From: Filosporella fistucella
Lineage: Eukaryota; Ascomycota; Leotiomycetes; Helotiales
DNA: 64,000 bases
Assembly: GCA_030077755.1 (NCBI GenBank)
Contig: JAQJZZ010000005.1
Coordinates: forward strand, 1,736,001 to 1,800,000
Direction: 5' to 3'
This document shows, in pieces, positions 12,252-22,172 of the stretch (position 1 is the first letter of the stretch; every line of letters starts with the position of its first letter). The translations under genes were made by a program, and so were the position numbers. The notes beneath the pieces are model-generated. The model searched no databases. It saw only the letters and a program-made list of their open reading frames with translations, and was not told the origin of the DNA.

Positions 12252-13022
12252 TTACATCTCCATCTCCACTTCCTGGAAATCCAAGAAATTTGCTTCCTGA
12301 AAATCGTCTGCTGGGGCTGCACCGAACACGCCCTGGCCCACGATCCTCACATCTCCTTCCCGCGCTCCATTCCCAACCCACTTCTTCCTCTTCAACTCTT
12401 TGATTTTCCTCTCGCCTATTCCAGACTCCATTCCCCCAAAAGGCACCTCCTCACTCTCTTCATCTTCCAGAAATCTCCTCTTGTTACCCCCACAACTACT
12501 AGATGAAATGGTACTCCCTTGTGAGCTAAGGAACGGAACATCATCCATATCTTCCTCCGCCTCGATGGCTTCCTCATAATATCGACTAGCACCTCCAGAA
12601 GGGCTGTATATACCCCATTGCTGTGCCGCCATACCGCCCACAGAATGCATCCCACAAAAAGGAGTCAATTCCCTCACTCCCGCTCTTGGTCTCGTCGTCA
12701 CCTCTTTATCCATACTGCTTCCGATATCTCCATATTTCAACGGCAGAGGTGTACCAGGTGGCGAGACCGTAAAGCCTTCTGCGAACGACTGGTATCCATA
12801 AACCTTGTTCTGGCCGGTCTTGTAACCTTCTGGCACGCTTTTGCGCACTCGCATGCCCACATTCAGGAGGGAGGATTGAATGCTTGGAGGAAGGACTGGG
12901 TGTTGCGGAGAGGGAGGAGCTGAGAGGGAGTAAGTGTGCTCATTGGGTGCAGATGTCGAGGGGAAGTAAGAGGTGATGAGTTGTGAGCCGGTGTAAAGGC
13001 GCTTGTGTTGGCGGGTAGGCAT
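12252..13022 (-). CDS. Ribonucleotide reductase inhibitor family protein (Dif1/Spd1/Sml1-like)
   Basis: Single-exon frame. The start is placed at 13022 (MPTRQHKRLYTGSQLITSYF), giving 256 residues; an in-frame ATG at 13067 would add 15 residues of no evident function. The N-terminal KRLYTGSQLITSYF and the internal LLNVGMRVRKSVPEGYKTG block are the two conserved segments of the fungal RNR_inhib family. Members such as fission-yeast Spd1 and budding-yeast Dif1 control nuclear import or activity of ribonucleotide reductase and are removed after DNA damage. The rest is low-complexity, acidic and Ser-rich with a basic patch (ERKIKELKRKK) near the C-terminus, as expected for an intrinsically disordered regulator. 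A role in dNTP control is inferred from the family. Confidence 0.72.
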   Translation of the reverse strand: MPTRQHKRLYTGSQLITSYFPSTSAPNEHTYSLSAPPSPQHPVLPPSIQSSLLNVGMRVRKSVPEGYKTGQNKVYGYQSFAEGFTVSPPGTPLPLKYGDIGSSMDKEVTTRPRAGVRELTPFCGMHSVGGMAAQQWGIYSPSGGASRYYEEAIEAEEDMDDVPFLSSQGSTISSSSCGGNKRRFLEDEESEEVPFGGMESGIGERKIKELKRKKWVGNGAREGDVRIVGQGVFGAAPADDFQEANFLDFQEVEMEM

Positions 13023-14215
13023 TGCGAAGAGGAAATTGAGCTTCGTAAAGGGACCCACAAGGCTCAATTATCTGAAGGAGAGTCGATATGCGATCAATCT
13101 TGTGAAGGGGGCGCTTTGTCTAGGTCTGCGAGGTTGTGATGTAAGGAAAGCGGGTAGAGGTGCTTTTGTACTTGTACTGTACAGTCAATGCTTGCAGTGA
13201 AAGTCAAATTGAAATGGAAAGAAGAAAACAGAAATTCCAACGAGCGATTGGAGTGTTTAGAGAGGGGGTAGCGATGATGGTGGTGGGGTGGAAAATGTGG
13301 TGAAGTGAATCAATCAATTTGGGGGTTGGGGTTTTAATACAGTCTGCACTGCATGCCTCCGAAGTCGCGTCTTTTCTTGGTTGGCTGTGAAGCGCGGGGG
13401 TTTCGCGTTAGGCCTGGAGATTGGCTGAAGAAGCTGGGGTGTTACTCAGGAATTGAGGGGAAATGATTGGGCGTAATTATATGTCATTTAAGAGTAGGGA
13501 TTTATGAATACTTTATATTTGTGCTTTTTCTTGATACGGTTTTTTTTCCCAGCTTGGCTACCTTACCGCAATGATGCCAACTGGCTTCAAGCTGGCTCCA
13601 AGAAGCCATTTCACTTCTCACCTTCCCGACAAGATCTCAATCAAGATTAGCCACCTACCGCAACTTCTCAAGTATTATCACTAGGGTATTTGCAACTACT
13701 GAGATACATTTGCCAGATTGGGGTGTATGTCGTACAACAATGATCGGTGCATGGCATTATCCAATATCACAGTCACATATCTACCTCGAGACAGCACTTT
13801 GTGGAGATCTTATTTCCGTATGCACAAGGCCCAAGAAACCACCACCTGCACTGGGTTGTAGCAATCCTCAATAAGCGCACCACATCCTCGTATTCTAGAT
13901 ACTCCGCCAGCTGAGGGGCAGATTATCCAGTAAACTCAAGTGATATCACCATTTCAGCTCCTCCCATGCAAATTTCGCATATCGAGACACATCCACCACA
14001 GGCACGAGAAAAAAGAAAGATCGGAATTTGATGCAAGATATCCGGAGGTCCCAAACGCCTTTCATTTTGCTACTCAAGGAATTTTGGTGTCCATCTTCTA
14101 TCCCCGCCAAATGTATGCGCAAGAGAAGTGAGAGCACCGTCTAGAAACTCTCATGATGAATGACGTGAATGCATTACTGAACGACCGCGAAGAAAAGAAG
14201 ACTAGATGTACAAGT
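13023..14215. other. Intergenic region, no supported gene
   Basis: About 1.2 kb between two minus-strand genes. It contains the 5' flank of the RNR-inhibitor gene and the 3' flank of eS27. The mirrored small frames at 13940-14137 on opposite strands are typical chance frames. A short T-run lies near 13540. Confidence 0.5.
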
Positions 14216-14747
14216 CTACTTTCTTCGGAAAGAGCATCCCTCAGTCAAACGCGCCTTTCCTCCAGTTGGTTGGCACAGAACAGTCGAGCAACCAGCACAG
14301 ATGACAACGGTTTGTGCGTGCGAGAAGACGGTGGTGATTGTGAAGCATCCTGGGCACTTGACGTCCATGAAGAACGAACGTGGAGCAGGGACAAGGTTCT
14401 ACTTGGAGTCAGCCATCCGTCAGTTGTTTCCTTCTATCCAAAAACTTCGTATTCATTGCTGGGTTCGTACCTTGAGCTTGTGCTTGCGAGCCTCAGCGGC
14501 TGGGGTAGGGTTGAGGAGATCGACGGCGAGAACCTATTCAGGCAGCACCACATTAGCATTTGATCTCTAACATGCATCAAATATCCCATTGCACATTTCC
14601 ATCATCATCTCCCTAGCTCGAAATATCTGCAGCCAATTTTCCACCTTCCTCCATCCATATTTCATCTCAGGAGCTCGAGGTCGTGTGCCAATTTGCCTTC
14701 ACCGACAATGTCGTAACCAAAACTGCGCGAGTGGAGTTCCTTACCAT
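14216..14747 (-). CDS. RPS27: 40S ribosomal protein eS27
   Basis: Zinc-ribbon protein of the small ribosomal subunit. It is split so that no long open frame betrays it. Exons: 14747-14745 (the ATG only), 14533-14471, 14398-14216; introns 14534-14744 (211 nt) and 14399-14470 (72 nt). The spliced product is 82 residues, the usual length of the family. Exon 2 encodes [20 protein letters not shown]. Exon 3 carries the zinc-binding pairs CPGC and CAGC around [13 protein letters not shown] and ends SFRRK. Donor GTAAGG directly follows the ATG. The large first intron is typical of ribosomal-protein genes in fungi. It is divergent from the phosducin-like gene. Confidence 0.95.
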
Positions 14748-15102
14748 TTTGACGGTTTAAGATCGAAACTTTGAGTGTCTTGAAGTGACTGACGGGTCTT
14801 TCGTCGATTGAGACAGTGTTGAAGACGTAGAGAGCGGAGGTCAGTCGTTGTCGATGATTGAAAGTGGAAGATAGAAGAGGGGGCGATTCGCGAGGACAAT
14901 TTGCATGCCCTAGCTTCAAAAAAAGCGAAATGCACCATGAGTGTGGGTCACATGATCGGGTAGTCTGTATGTGCCTGAAAATTAGGGACGGAAACGCAAA
15001 TCTTGGCACGTTTGCTCTGTTTGCTCTTCAGACGATCAGGTTCCAGCCTTGGAGGGGTAAAATGCGACAGCTGTTTTTTTGACTCTACCATTCTTCTACA
15101 CA
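14748..15102. promoter_or_regulatory. Shared divergent promoter region of eS27 and the phosducin-like gene
   Basis: 355 bp separate the two start codons, so both promoters must lie here or overlap. A minus-strand open frame crosses it, but it is interrupted by the eS27 gene structure and has no recognisable motif. No specific factor site was identified with confidence. Confidence 0.45.
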
Positions 15103-15924
15103 ATGGCTGCTCCTAAAGATGAGCGCATAAGTGTGCCAATAGATGACCCAAATGCGGATACTGAGTGGTACGTATATGCACCCAAAAAACAATTCTTAAC
15201 ATACTAATTCTCTAGGAATGACATTCTTCGCAAGCACGGCGTGATACCAGAGAAACCTCCCTCCCCTACTCCTTTCATCGAAGAAGCTATCCTCGAAGGA
15301 CGAAGACTTGCACATGAAAATAGATTGGAAGGGAAGGATTTGGATGAATTGGATGAACTCGAAGATTTCGAAGATGAGAATTTTCTAGAAAAATACCGGC
15401 AGCAGCGGGTTCAGGAGTTGGCATCACTCACTAAGCAAGCTGTACATGGCACAGTCTACCCTATTTCGAAGCCGGACTACTCCAAGGAAGTGACAGAAGC
15501 GAGTAATTCCGGGCCAGTCCTCGTCAATTTGACGAGCGGTCTGGGCACGAATGTGGAGAGCAGAGTTCTGACGGAATTATGGCGACAAGCGGCAAGGGAA
15601 TATGGCGAAGTCAAGTTCTGCGAAATTAGAGGAGATATGGCAATCGAGGGATATCCTGATAAAAATTGCCCCACAATTCTGGTTTACAACAAGGGAGATA
15701 TTGTCAAGCAGATAGTAACACTAATGACGCTTGGTGGAGTCAGAATCGGAATGGCTGAGATTGATCAGCTTCTGATTGACGTGGGAGCCATTCGGGATAA
15801 TGATATGAGGGTTATGAAGAGACGACGAGACAAAGAAGACTTGGAAGAGGAGAAAAGGGAGAGTGGTGGGATTAGGCAGTCGAGGTCCGCAAAAGTTGAA
15901 GATGACGATGATGACTGGGACTAG
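15103..15924 (+). CDS. PLP2: Phosducin-like protein (PhLP2/PLP2 type), chaperonin CCT cofactor
   Basis: Cytosolic thioredoxin-fold co-chaperone that in yeast and animals works with the CCT/TRiC chaperonin in folding actin and tubulin. Exons 15103-15167 and 15216-15924 (48-nt intron with ACTAAT branch) give 257 residues. The family hallmark TEWNDILRKHGVIPEKP spans the splice junction. A helical charged segment follows, then the thioredoxin-like domain from about residue 110 to 215 (VLVNLTSGLG, KFCEIRGDMAIEGYP, NCPTILVYNKGDIV). There is no CxxC, as expected for phosducins. The C-terminus is highly acidic (EDDDDDWD). Confidence 0.9.
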
Positions 15925-16556
15925 TAGCATTGCGTTGGCGTTGAATAATTACAAGAATTTACATTGAGACGCAAATGGGTTTGTTTACAAAAATAGCCTC
16001 TTTCCAAATATCTCTGTATGCTGCTTCTTTCGGCGGCGAAGCTTGGTAACATGTCGTTGTCCAAGCGAACAACAACGGCGTTATGTTTTATCGGCGTTCA
16101 AGCGGAGGTAGAGACAATTGTTACTGCCTGTAAGAACGAGGGACCGGTTCTGGCTGAAAAGAGTCTCCTCTCAGTAGTAGCGAATGATTTCAATCCTTTA
16201 GTGGAAGGGCGGTATAGTCTAACTAAGGAATGCCCCATAGTTAAGAGCTTAGGAGCTGTAAAGTTGATAACGTTGATTTGGCAAATTTGAGTTGAAAATT
16301 TCGTGGAAGAACATGGCTTGCGTCGACATCTTTCCATGGGATTCCTCTTCTAGAAGTGATTCTGAATCTCATGGCGGCTCTAAGGAGGTTTCCCATTCCA
16401 GAATAGGTTGGCCAGTATCAGCTATGGTTTATCTCACATGTGTTGCAAGTCATCAGAAGTATCGAGAGAGCTAGAAGTAGTATTAACTATATCAAACAAG
16501 GTATTTTAGAAGCCCATTAATAACATTCTTCGGTCCAGAATCTTCACCAAGACATC
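15925..16556. other. Intergenic region between convergent genes
   Basis: 632 bp between the ends of the phosducin-like and dehydrogenase genes. Short frames only; nothing recognisable. Confidence 0.5.
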
Positions 16557-18019
16557 TTACGCAACAGCAGATTCCTTCACATTCCCTTCCCTTAGACTAC
16601 TCAAGGCAGGTGTTCCAGGAGCTGGAGGTGCCGAGAACTTCGTTTGTACAAATGTCTTCATGATACCCATTTCTTTCTTGTCAAAAGCCTCATACAGCTC
16701 CTTAAACTCCTCGATGCTGAATCGATGACTCAAGATAATCGTTGGGTCAAATTCGCCTGACTCAATCTTGGATAGAAGCTCTTTCCAATACTTTTGTACC
16801 GGAGCTTGCCCTGTTCCGCGGAGTGTGATACCTTTCTCCATCAACGCGCCGATGAGGAATTGGTTGGTAAGTGCAGCATAATCTGCTACAAGAGAAATAG
16901 TACCGAATTTTCTGACCGCACGAAGAGCCTCATTAGGAATCTCAGAAGAATCCGTCTCCAACCCAATAGCGTGTTGAATACCGTGCAGAAGACCTTTTGT
17001 GTATCTGAAAGCAGCCGCGTCGATTCCGCAATCAACTCCTTCTGGCTCAAGCTCGTAAATAGCTGCGACCACATCTTTCGTCTCGTCAAAGTTGATGGTA
17101 TCACAGCCGCTGATTTTGTGAGCTAGCTCAAGACGCTCCTTGACTCTATCGATGACGATAATACGGCTAGCTCCAGCAAGTTTAGACCATCTGGCTGCAA
17201 AGAGACCAATGGGTCCCGCGCCCCAGATCGCTACTGACTTTCCTTCTTTCACTTCCGCGCATTGTACTGCATGGTAGGAGGTGGGAATGATATCGGAAAG
17301 ATAGAGTGCCTTTTCGTCTGGTATATTGTCTGGAATCTTCAAGAGGTTGGTGCCTCCAAATGGACAGCGCACCCATTCTGCCTGACCACCTGCAAAGCCG
17401 CCTGCAAAATGGGAGTAGCCGAATAGACCTGCAAATGGTTTACCATACAATTTCTCTTGAACTGACGAAGAGTTGGTCTTGTCGCACATTGAAGAAAGTC
17501 CTTCTTTACAGAAGCTACAAGTCCCGCAGCTATGGAGCATTAGCAACAGATATTGAACTGATTGGGAATACTTACGCTATTTGAAACGAAGCCACAACTC
17601 GATCTCCTTTCTTCACATTCTTGATCTCAGATCCAACTTCATCTACAATCCCCATCCATTCATGACCGAGAATGTCGCCGGCTTGAAGCTGTAGAATTTC
17701 TTTATGGTACAGATGTAGATCTGAGCCGCAAACCGTTGTGCCAGTGACTTTACAGATAACATCCGTGGGTTCAGTGATTGCAGGAACAGGAGCTTCAACC
17801 ACTCTAACATCTACTGGCTGTCAGACGAGTGTCAACAAAAATTATATGCCATTACGTGCCTTTGTTACCAAACCATCGAAGTGTCAATTGCTTCTCTCCT
17901 TCACGCATGTTCGGCGTATTTGTAGTGGCAGTAGGGCGGTCTCCCATATGTTTCTGCGCTTGATTTGCAACAGTGGTAGTGATACCAGGGGGGTCAATCT
18001 TAGAGGCGTTGGTGTCCAT
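16557..18019 (-). CDS. Zinc-dependent alcohol dehydrogenase (MDR family, formaldehyde-dehydrogenase-like)
   Basis: NAD(P)-dependent oxidoreductase of the medium-chain family. Best model: exons 18019-17860, 17810-17576, 17529-16557, 455 residues. Catalytic zinc residues are in VCGSDLHLYH and GHEWMG; structural zinc Cys in CGTCSFCKEGLSSMC; the Rossmann loop is WGAGPIGLFA. The domain pattern matches the glutathione-independent formaldehyde dehydrogenase-like group, but the substrate is not determined. The enzyme core starts near residue 50 (TLRWFGNKDVRVVEAP) after a hydrophilic leader. The first intron needs attention: a GC-AG intron (17811-17859) keeps the conserved GNKDVRV, while a GT-AG alternative (17814-17868) also stays in frame but loses three residues. 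The second intron (17530-17575) is canonical. Confidence 0.88.
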
Positions 18020-19173
18020 TTTGAAGAAACTTCAGTGTAGAAAAGGTTTAATTCTTATTGAAACAGCGCAAAGACAGTGTTTCAACCTGTAAAATTGAAG
18101 ATTAAGAAAGAAAAGAAAGCGTGTGAGAGTGAGAATACGCTCATGCTTTTCTAAACAAATCCCATCATACTTCTGATGGCATTTTGGATGTACGTCATGA
18201 CAATTAACAAAGCAAGAGTCAGTCAATCCCTGTACATTTCCAATGCCGAGACACATCCTTATACATGACTGAATAATCTGTAAGCTTTTAGGAGCAATAA
18301 TTGGACCAATATTGCAAGCATATTAGAGGAACCAAATACAAGAAGAGGCTTGCTGGGGAAGTAATGATGTAGGCAGGTGGAAAACCTCCAAGCGAGGTGG
18401 CAAACGATGTCTTGGAAACCGAATCCCGATGTAGAAATCTGGGACCCAGTAATGGTAATTGTGATCGGTAAGTGATTGAGCAGACATGAATCTTTTGTAA
18501 CACCTTATAGATATCCGTAGGGAAGTATCAGACGAGCTATCAACATGAAAAGATGAATCGAGAGTAGGATAACTTGTTGGAACATTGAGATTATCAGCGG
18601 ATATACGTACCTGTACAAACACCCATCTCACCAGCCGCATTCCACTCGAACTTTCTCAGAGATAGATAGAAATGCTTTCATATAAGAAGATAGTAATATG
18701 TATAGCATGTGTTACAGTCGGGGGAGTAAATGATAATCGATACACTTACAAATGGTCCGAAGCGAGCATCGAATTATAAAGCAGTACAAAGCATTTTACT
18801 AACCCGAGGAGCGAGTTGCCTATCTTGCTCGTTAAATAGGACAGGCTCGCAGGTAGGTAGAGATGGTAGGTGAGTACCTAGCAATGAACCGCGAAGGGAC
18901 AGCAAACTGAAGAGATGCACACATAACCAAGAGACTGAGGACTCGACAGGAGGAAATGCTCCGGATATTAAATAGGTACAAGTCCTGTGTACCAAGGGAA
19001 CTACAAGTCCGGCATAGTTCAGCCCCCACGTGATGACGCCACGGGCCGACCGCCGATAACGATTATCTCGACGCGTCGTGTTTACAGTAAGTGTGCAAAG
19101 ATATATCGTTCGTGCCCAGCGCCAGGTTGATATCAACGAATGCAGTTGCGATTACAACGTATATTTGATCAGA
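18020..19173. other. Intergenic region between divergent genes
   Basis: About 1.15 kb of 5' flank for the dehydrogenase and LRR genes. No supported gene. A CACGTGATGACG motif (E-box joined to a TGACG half-site) lies at 19027-19038, about 140 bp upstream of the LRR start codon. Confidence 0.5.
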
Positions 19174-20812
19174 ATGGCCGACGAGCCATCACTGCCGACT
19201 CTTCTGCGCCCTGCAGCGGCAGATACTTCAACTTTCCTCAATAATCCGGCTAGGAAACGCGTTCGATTAAGCAGCCCTCCAGTATCTAGTGACCCGGCGA
19301 TATTCTCGAGTGACGACGACCCTTCACTTGAGAACTATACCCAGGAGCGGCGAAAGAAGATATACGTGGGAAGTTGGTTTCACCAAAGGCGATTGTCCAC
19401 GTCAACAAACACCTCCGATACCCCACCTTCGGACACGAACAGGTCAAACAATCTACACAAGAGGAACAAGAGGCCGTTCGAGAGACAATTTGATAGCGGT
19501 GTGTTTATGGGAAGCGATGGTACTGATATTGAAGAGAGTGAAGATAATCCCTCCTCTCTCGCTCCCGTATTGTTACCAGTTAGACCTTCACGAACCCAGC
19601 AAACTTCAAGTATGGATTGGAACTATAACGCAGAGAAATTCGCACGGGAAAAGATTCAATGGTGCCTAGAGCATGGTAACGAGACCATTGATCTTTCGTA
19701 CGTCTTCAATACGCTTCTTGAGACGGAGACTGACTGTACACAGAGCACTTGGCCTCAAGACAATATCCAGCGAGACATTCCTCCCACTCGCAACTTTCAC
19801 ACGCGTCGCATCCATTGCACGAAACGTTCCTGCCAGGATTGAACCAAGTTTGAAGATCTTTCTCTCCCGAAATGACCTGACCACTCTTCCTGCCCAGCTC
19901 TTCAATCTTGAAAATCTTGTGGTTTTGGGTTTACGTGGTAATGACTTTGTTGAGCTGCCACAAAGCATCAGGCTTCTCACGCGCCTTGAAGAACTCGGCC
20001 TGGGACAAAACAAGCTTCGTTTTCTTCCGTACAACATATTGGATTTGTTCTCCGAGGACAGCCGTCTGGTAACCTTTAGTATCCATCCAAACCCCTTTCT
20101 GGAGCCGAAGTTTCCTGGCGCTGCTGCGAAGAAGGAAAACTCAACGCCCTTCCCTCCTCCCCAATCTCGATACCCCTTCAATCCTGACAACCCTGCTCGC
20201 CGACGCTTTGCAATGAGCCCAACTATCAACGACGAGGATGCACCCGAAAACGATCTCAAGTGGACAACCACGTATCAAGCCAGCTCCGAGGTTCGTTTCT
20301 TGGATCGCTATGGTGAGCTCGTGAAGGGCCCTGAATTCCCGACAGATGGTTGGAAGTACGGCGCTCGTATTTCTATTCCCGTTGCAAGCAAGAATTATGT
20401 TCCCAGGCCTCCTATTCCTCGTGGCAGTGCTTATTCTCGAGCACCTTCTCTTACCGAAGTCTCTCTCTTGTGCGCCAGCAACTTGTCTTTTACATATGAT
20501 GGGACTATAGACTCCTACAATCGGACTAAGGTTCCCATTCCAGACCACCTTGGATCTCTGATTGACGGGGTCCGGGAAAACGTCTTGGAAGGGGGAGCTC
20601 GATGCACTATCTGCGAAAGATTTTACATGGTCGCTCGCACCGAGTGGATTGAATGGTATGAATTCGCAAAAGTCCCATCACAATCAGGGCCAGCTACCAG
20701 TACAGCGAGCCCGCTGGGTCGGATCGAGTCACGCGACGCCATCGAGAGTTTCGTTCCATTGATTAGGAGGGGTTGCAGTTGGCTTTGTGTTCCCGAGGGG
20801 AATGGTCATTGA
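19174..20812 (+). CDS. Leucine-rich repeat protein
   Basis: Exons 19174-19697 and 19744-20812 (46-nt intron) give 530 residues. The start MADEPSLPT was chosen as the first ATG after an in-frame region without conservation. Residues 1-150 are disordered, with Ser/Asp-rich stretches. A short helix (AREKIQWCLEHGNETIDLS) leads into about three or four leucine-rich repeats at residues 176-275, for example LKIFLSRNDLTTLPAQLFNL and LVVLGLRGNDFVELP. The C-terminal part has a CTICERF CxxC pair and a WIEWYEF segment, which resemble conserved fungal LRR proteins of unknown role. It is probably intracellular, since no signal peptide or membrane segment is seen. Confidence 0.82.
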
Positions 20813-21534
20813 AGGACCTTTTGTTTCAATTCTATCTTGTGTTGATTAATGTTTGATAGATGATGTTGTAAGGGTTTTATAGCTGATGATATAGTTTGTT
20901 AGCAAGAGCTTTTTGTACATATGGGATATTGGAGTTTAGCCAGCATGGCCGGATAAGTGAGCGATTATTTGTATAGCAAAGCATAGAATGAGAAGAGGTG
21001 TGTCGCCCTGGGGAATTTGGGTTGATTTTTAGTGGTTGGGAAATAACTTCCTCTCATGGTAGTAGAGTGTTTTTGAATGCGATAAAGCAATTTTTAGTAT
21101 TCCGCCTACTCTTCAATACTCTCAGCCAAATTTCACTGTCCTGATGTTCCCTTTTTCTCGTTGAGTCATTTCGGAAATCCGATTCTCAGAAAGGCGTTTA
21201 ACTGCCACGACGCACTTCTCGTAACTCCCCCGCCAGTGAGCTCGATTGAACGTTTAGAAGGATGTGCCTTGCAGCAATTTTAGTATTTCATTCCTGTCTG
21301 GAAGGACAGTTCTAACAAGTCTATTGCATGGACAGATGAGAGGGACGAAAGTAGGTTCTTTGTAACCCGACACCCAAATTAATGTCTATCACAGAGGCAA
21401 TAATGGATAGCACCTCTCCAACACTCTGGATATGTCTTCCTTTGCTCACCTCTAAATTTGGCCCATCAAATCTACTTTGATCAGCTTAAGTACATCAGAT
21501 GAGATCAATTTCATACTACGCGAATTTCTTCACC
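20813..21534. other. Intergenic region between convergent genes
   Basis: 722 bp between the LRR gene and the minus-strand hypothetical gene. Nothing recognisable. Confidence 0.5.
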
Positions 21535-22104
21535 TTAATACCTTTCCAATTTGTAGCTTATGAATCTCTGATCGTGAATGCAGCCATAATGGCTGCTAGT
21601 ATGAAGGGCATACATTAGGGCATCGTTGTAAGCTGTTATCACGCCTGGAAGAACAACAGTCTTATCGATGGTAATGTATCTACTGTGACGGTAGAATTCA
21701 ATACTCACATCTAAACGAAGATGATGATCGATGTTCTTACTGGAATTTGGGATTTGGGACATGCCTAGCACAGTTCGAACAGCCTTTATCTTGGTCAAAA
21801 TTTGGTCACGTGAGCATCTCTGATACGGCGTGATGAAAACGTTATTCTTGACGTGGTCCGCAAACTTTCTTTTGCATCTTGGGTTCTCATATCCTCCTTG
21901 CTTCGACCATGGGAACATCGAGATTGTGTTCGCATTCAAATATGAAATGAAAATCCCGTCATTAAGCGTGCTCTGTGAGCTTGTTCGATTACCAGCTGAA
22001 AGCGCCCGCGCCTCATCCTTCTGCAGCACTAGGCTGTGCAGTTCGGTGAGAGAATTAAATTTCTCGACGTCAATTTCATTTCCAATGTTCTGTTGGCAAT
22101 ACAT
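21535..22104 (-). CDS. Hypothetical protein, 189 residues
   Basis: Uninterrupted frame starting with ATG at 22104. I do not recognise a family. Composition is protein-like: charged N-terminal half, then NDGIFISYLNANTISMFPW, and a Cys/His-containing C-terminal region. No signal peptide or membrane segment. It lies head-to-head with the HET gene with only 68 bp between start codons. That is tight for two independent promoters, so it could be an antisense chance frame or a conserved divergent partner. Gene status uncertain. Confidence 0.4.
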   Translation of the reverse strand: MYCQQNIGNEIDVEKFNSLTELHSLVLQKDEARALSAGNRTSSQSTLNDGIFISYLNANTISMFPWSKQGGYENPRCKRKFADHVKNNVFITPYQRCSRDQILTKIKAVRTVLGMSQIPNSSKNIDHHLRLDVSIEFYRHSRYITIDKTVVLPGVITAYNDALMYALHTSSHYGCIHDQRFISYKLERY

Positions 22105-22172
22105 TATAATGTGTTAATTGCCACAGATCTCTTGAATAGTTCCTCTATATATCTTATCAAATACTTGTTGTT

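Noticed and set aside
14662..15009. Minus-strand frame of 115 codons
   Set aside because: It overlaps the eS27 first intron and start region and the divergent promoter; the eS27 model explains this stretch.
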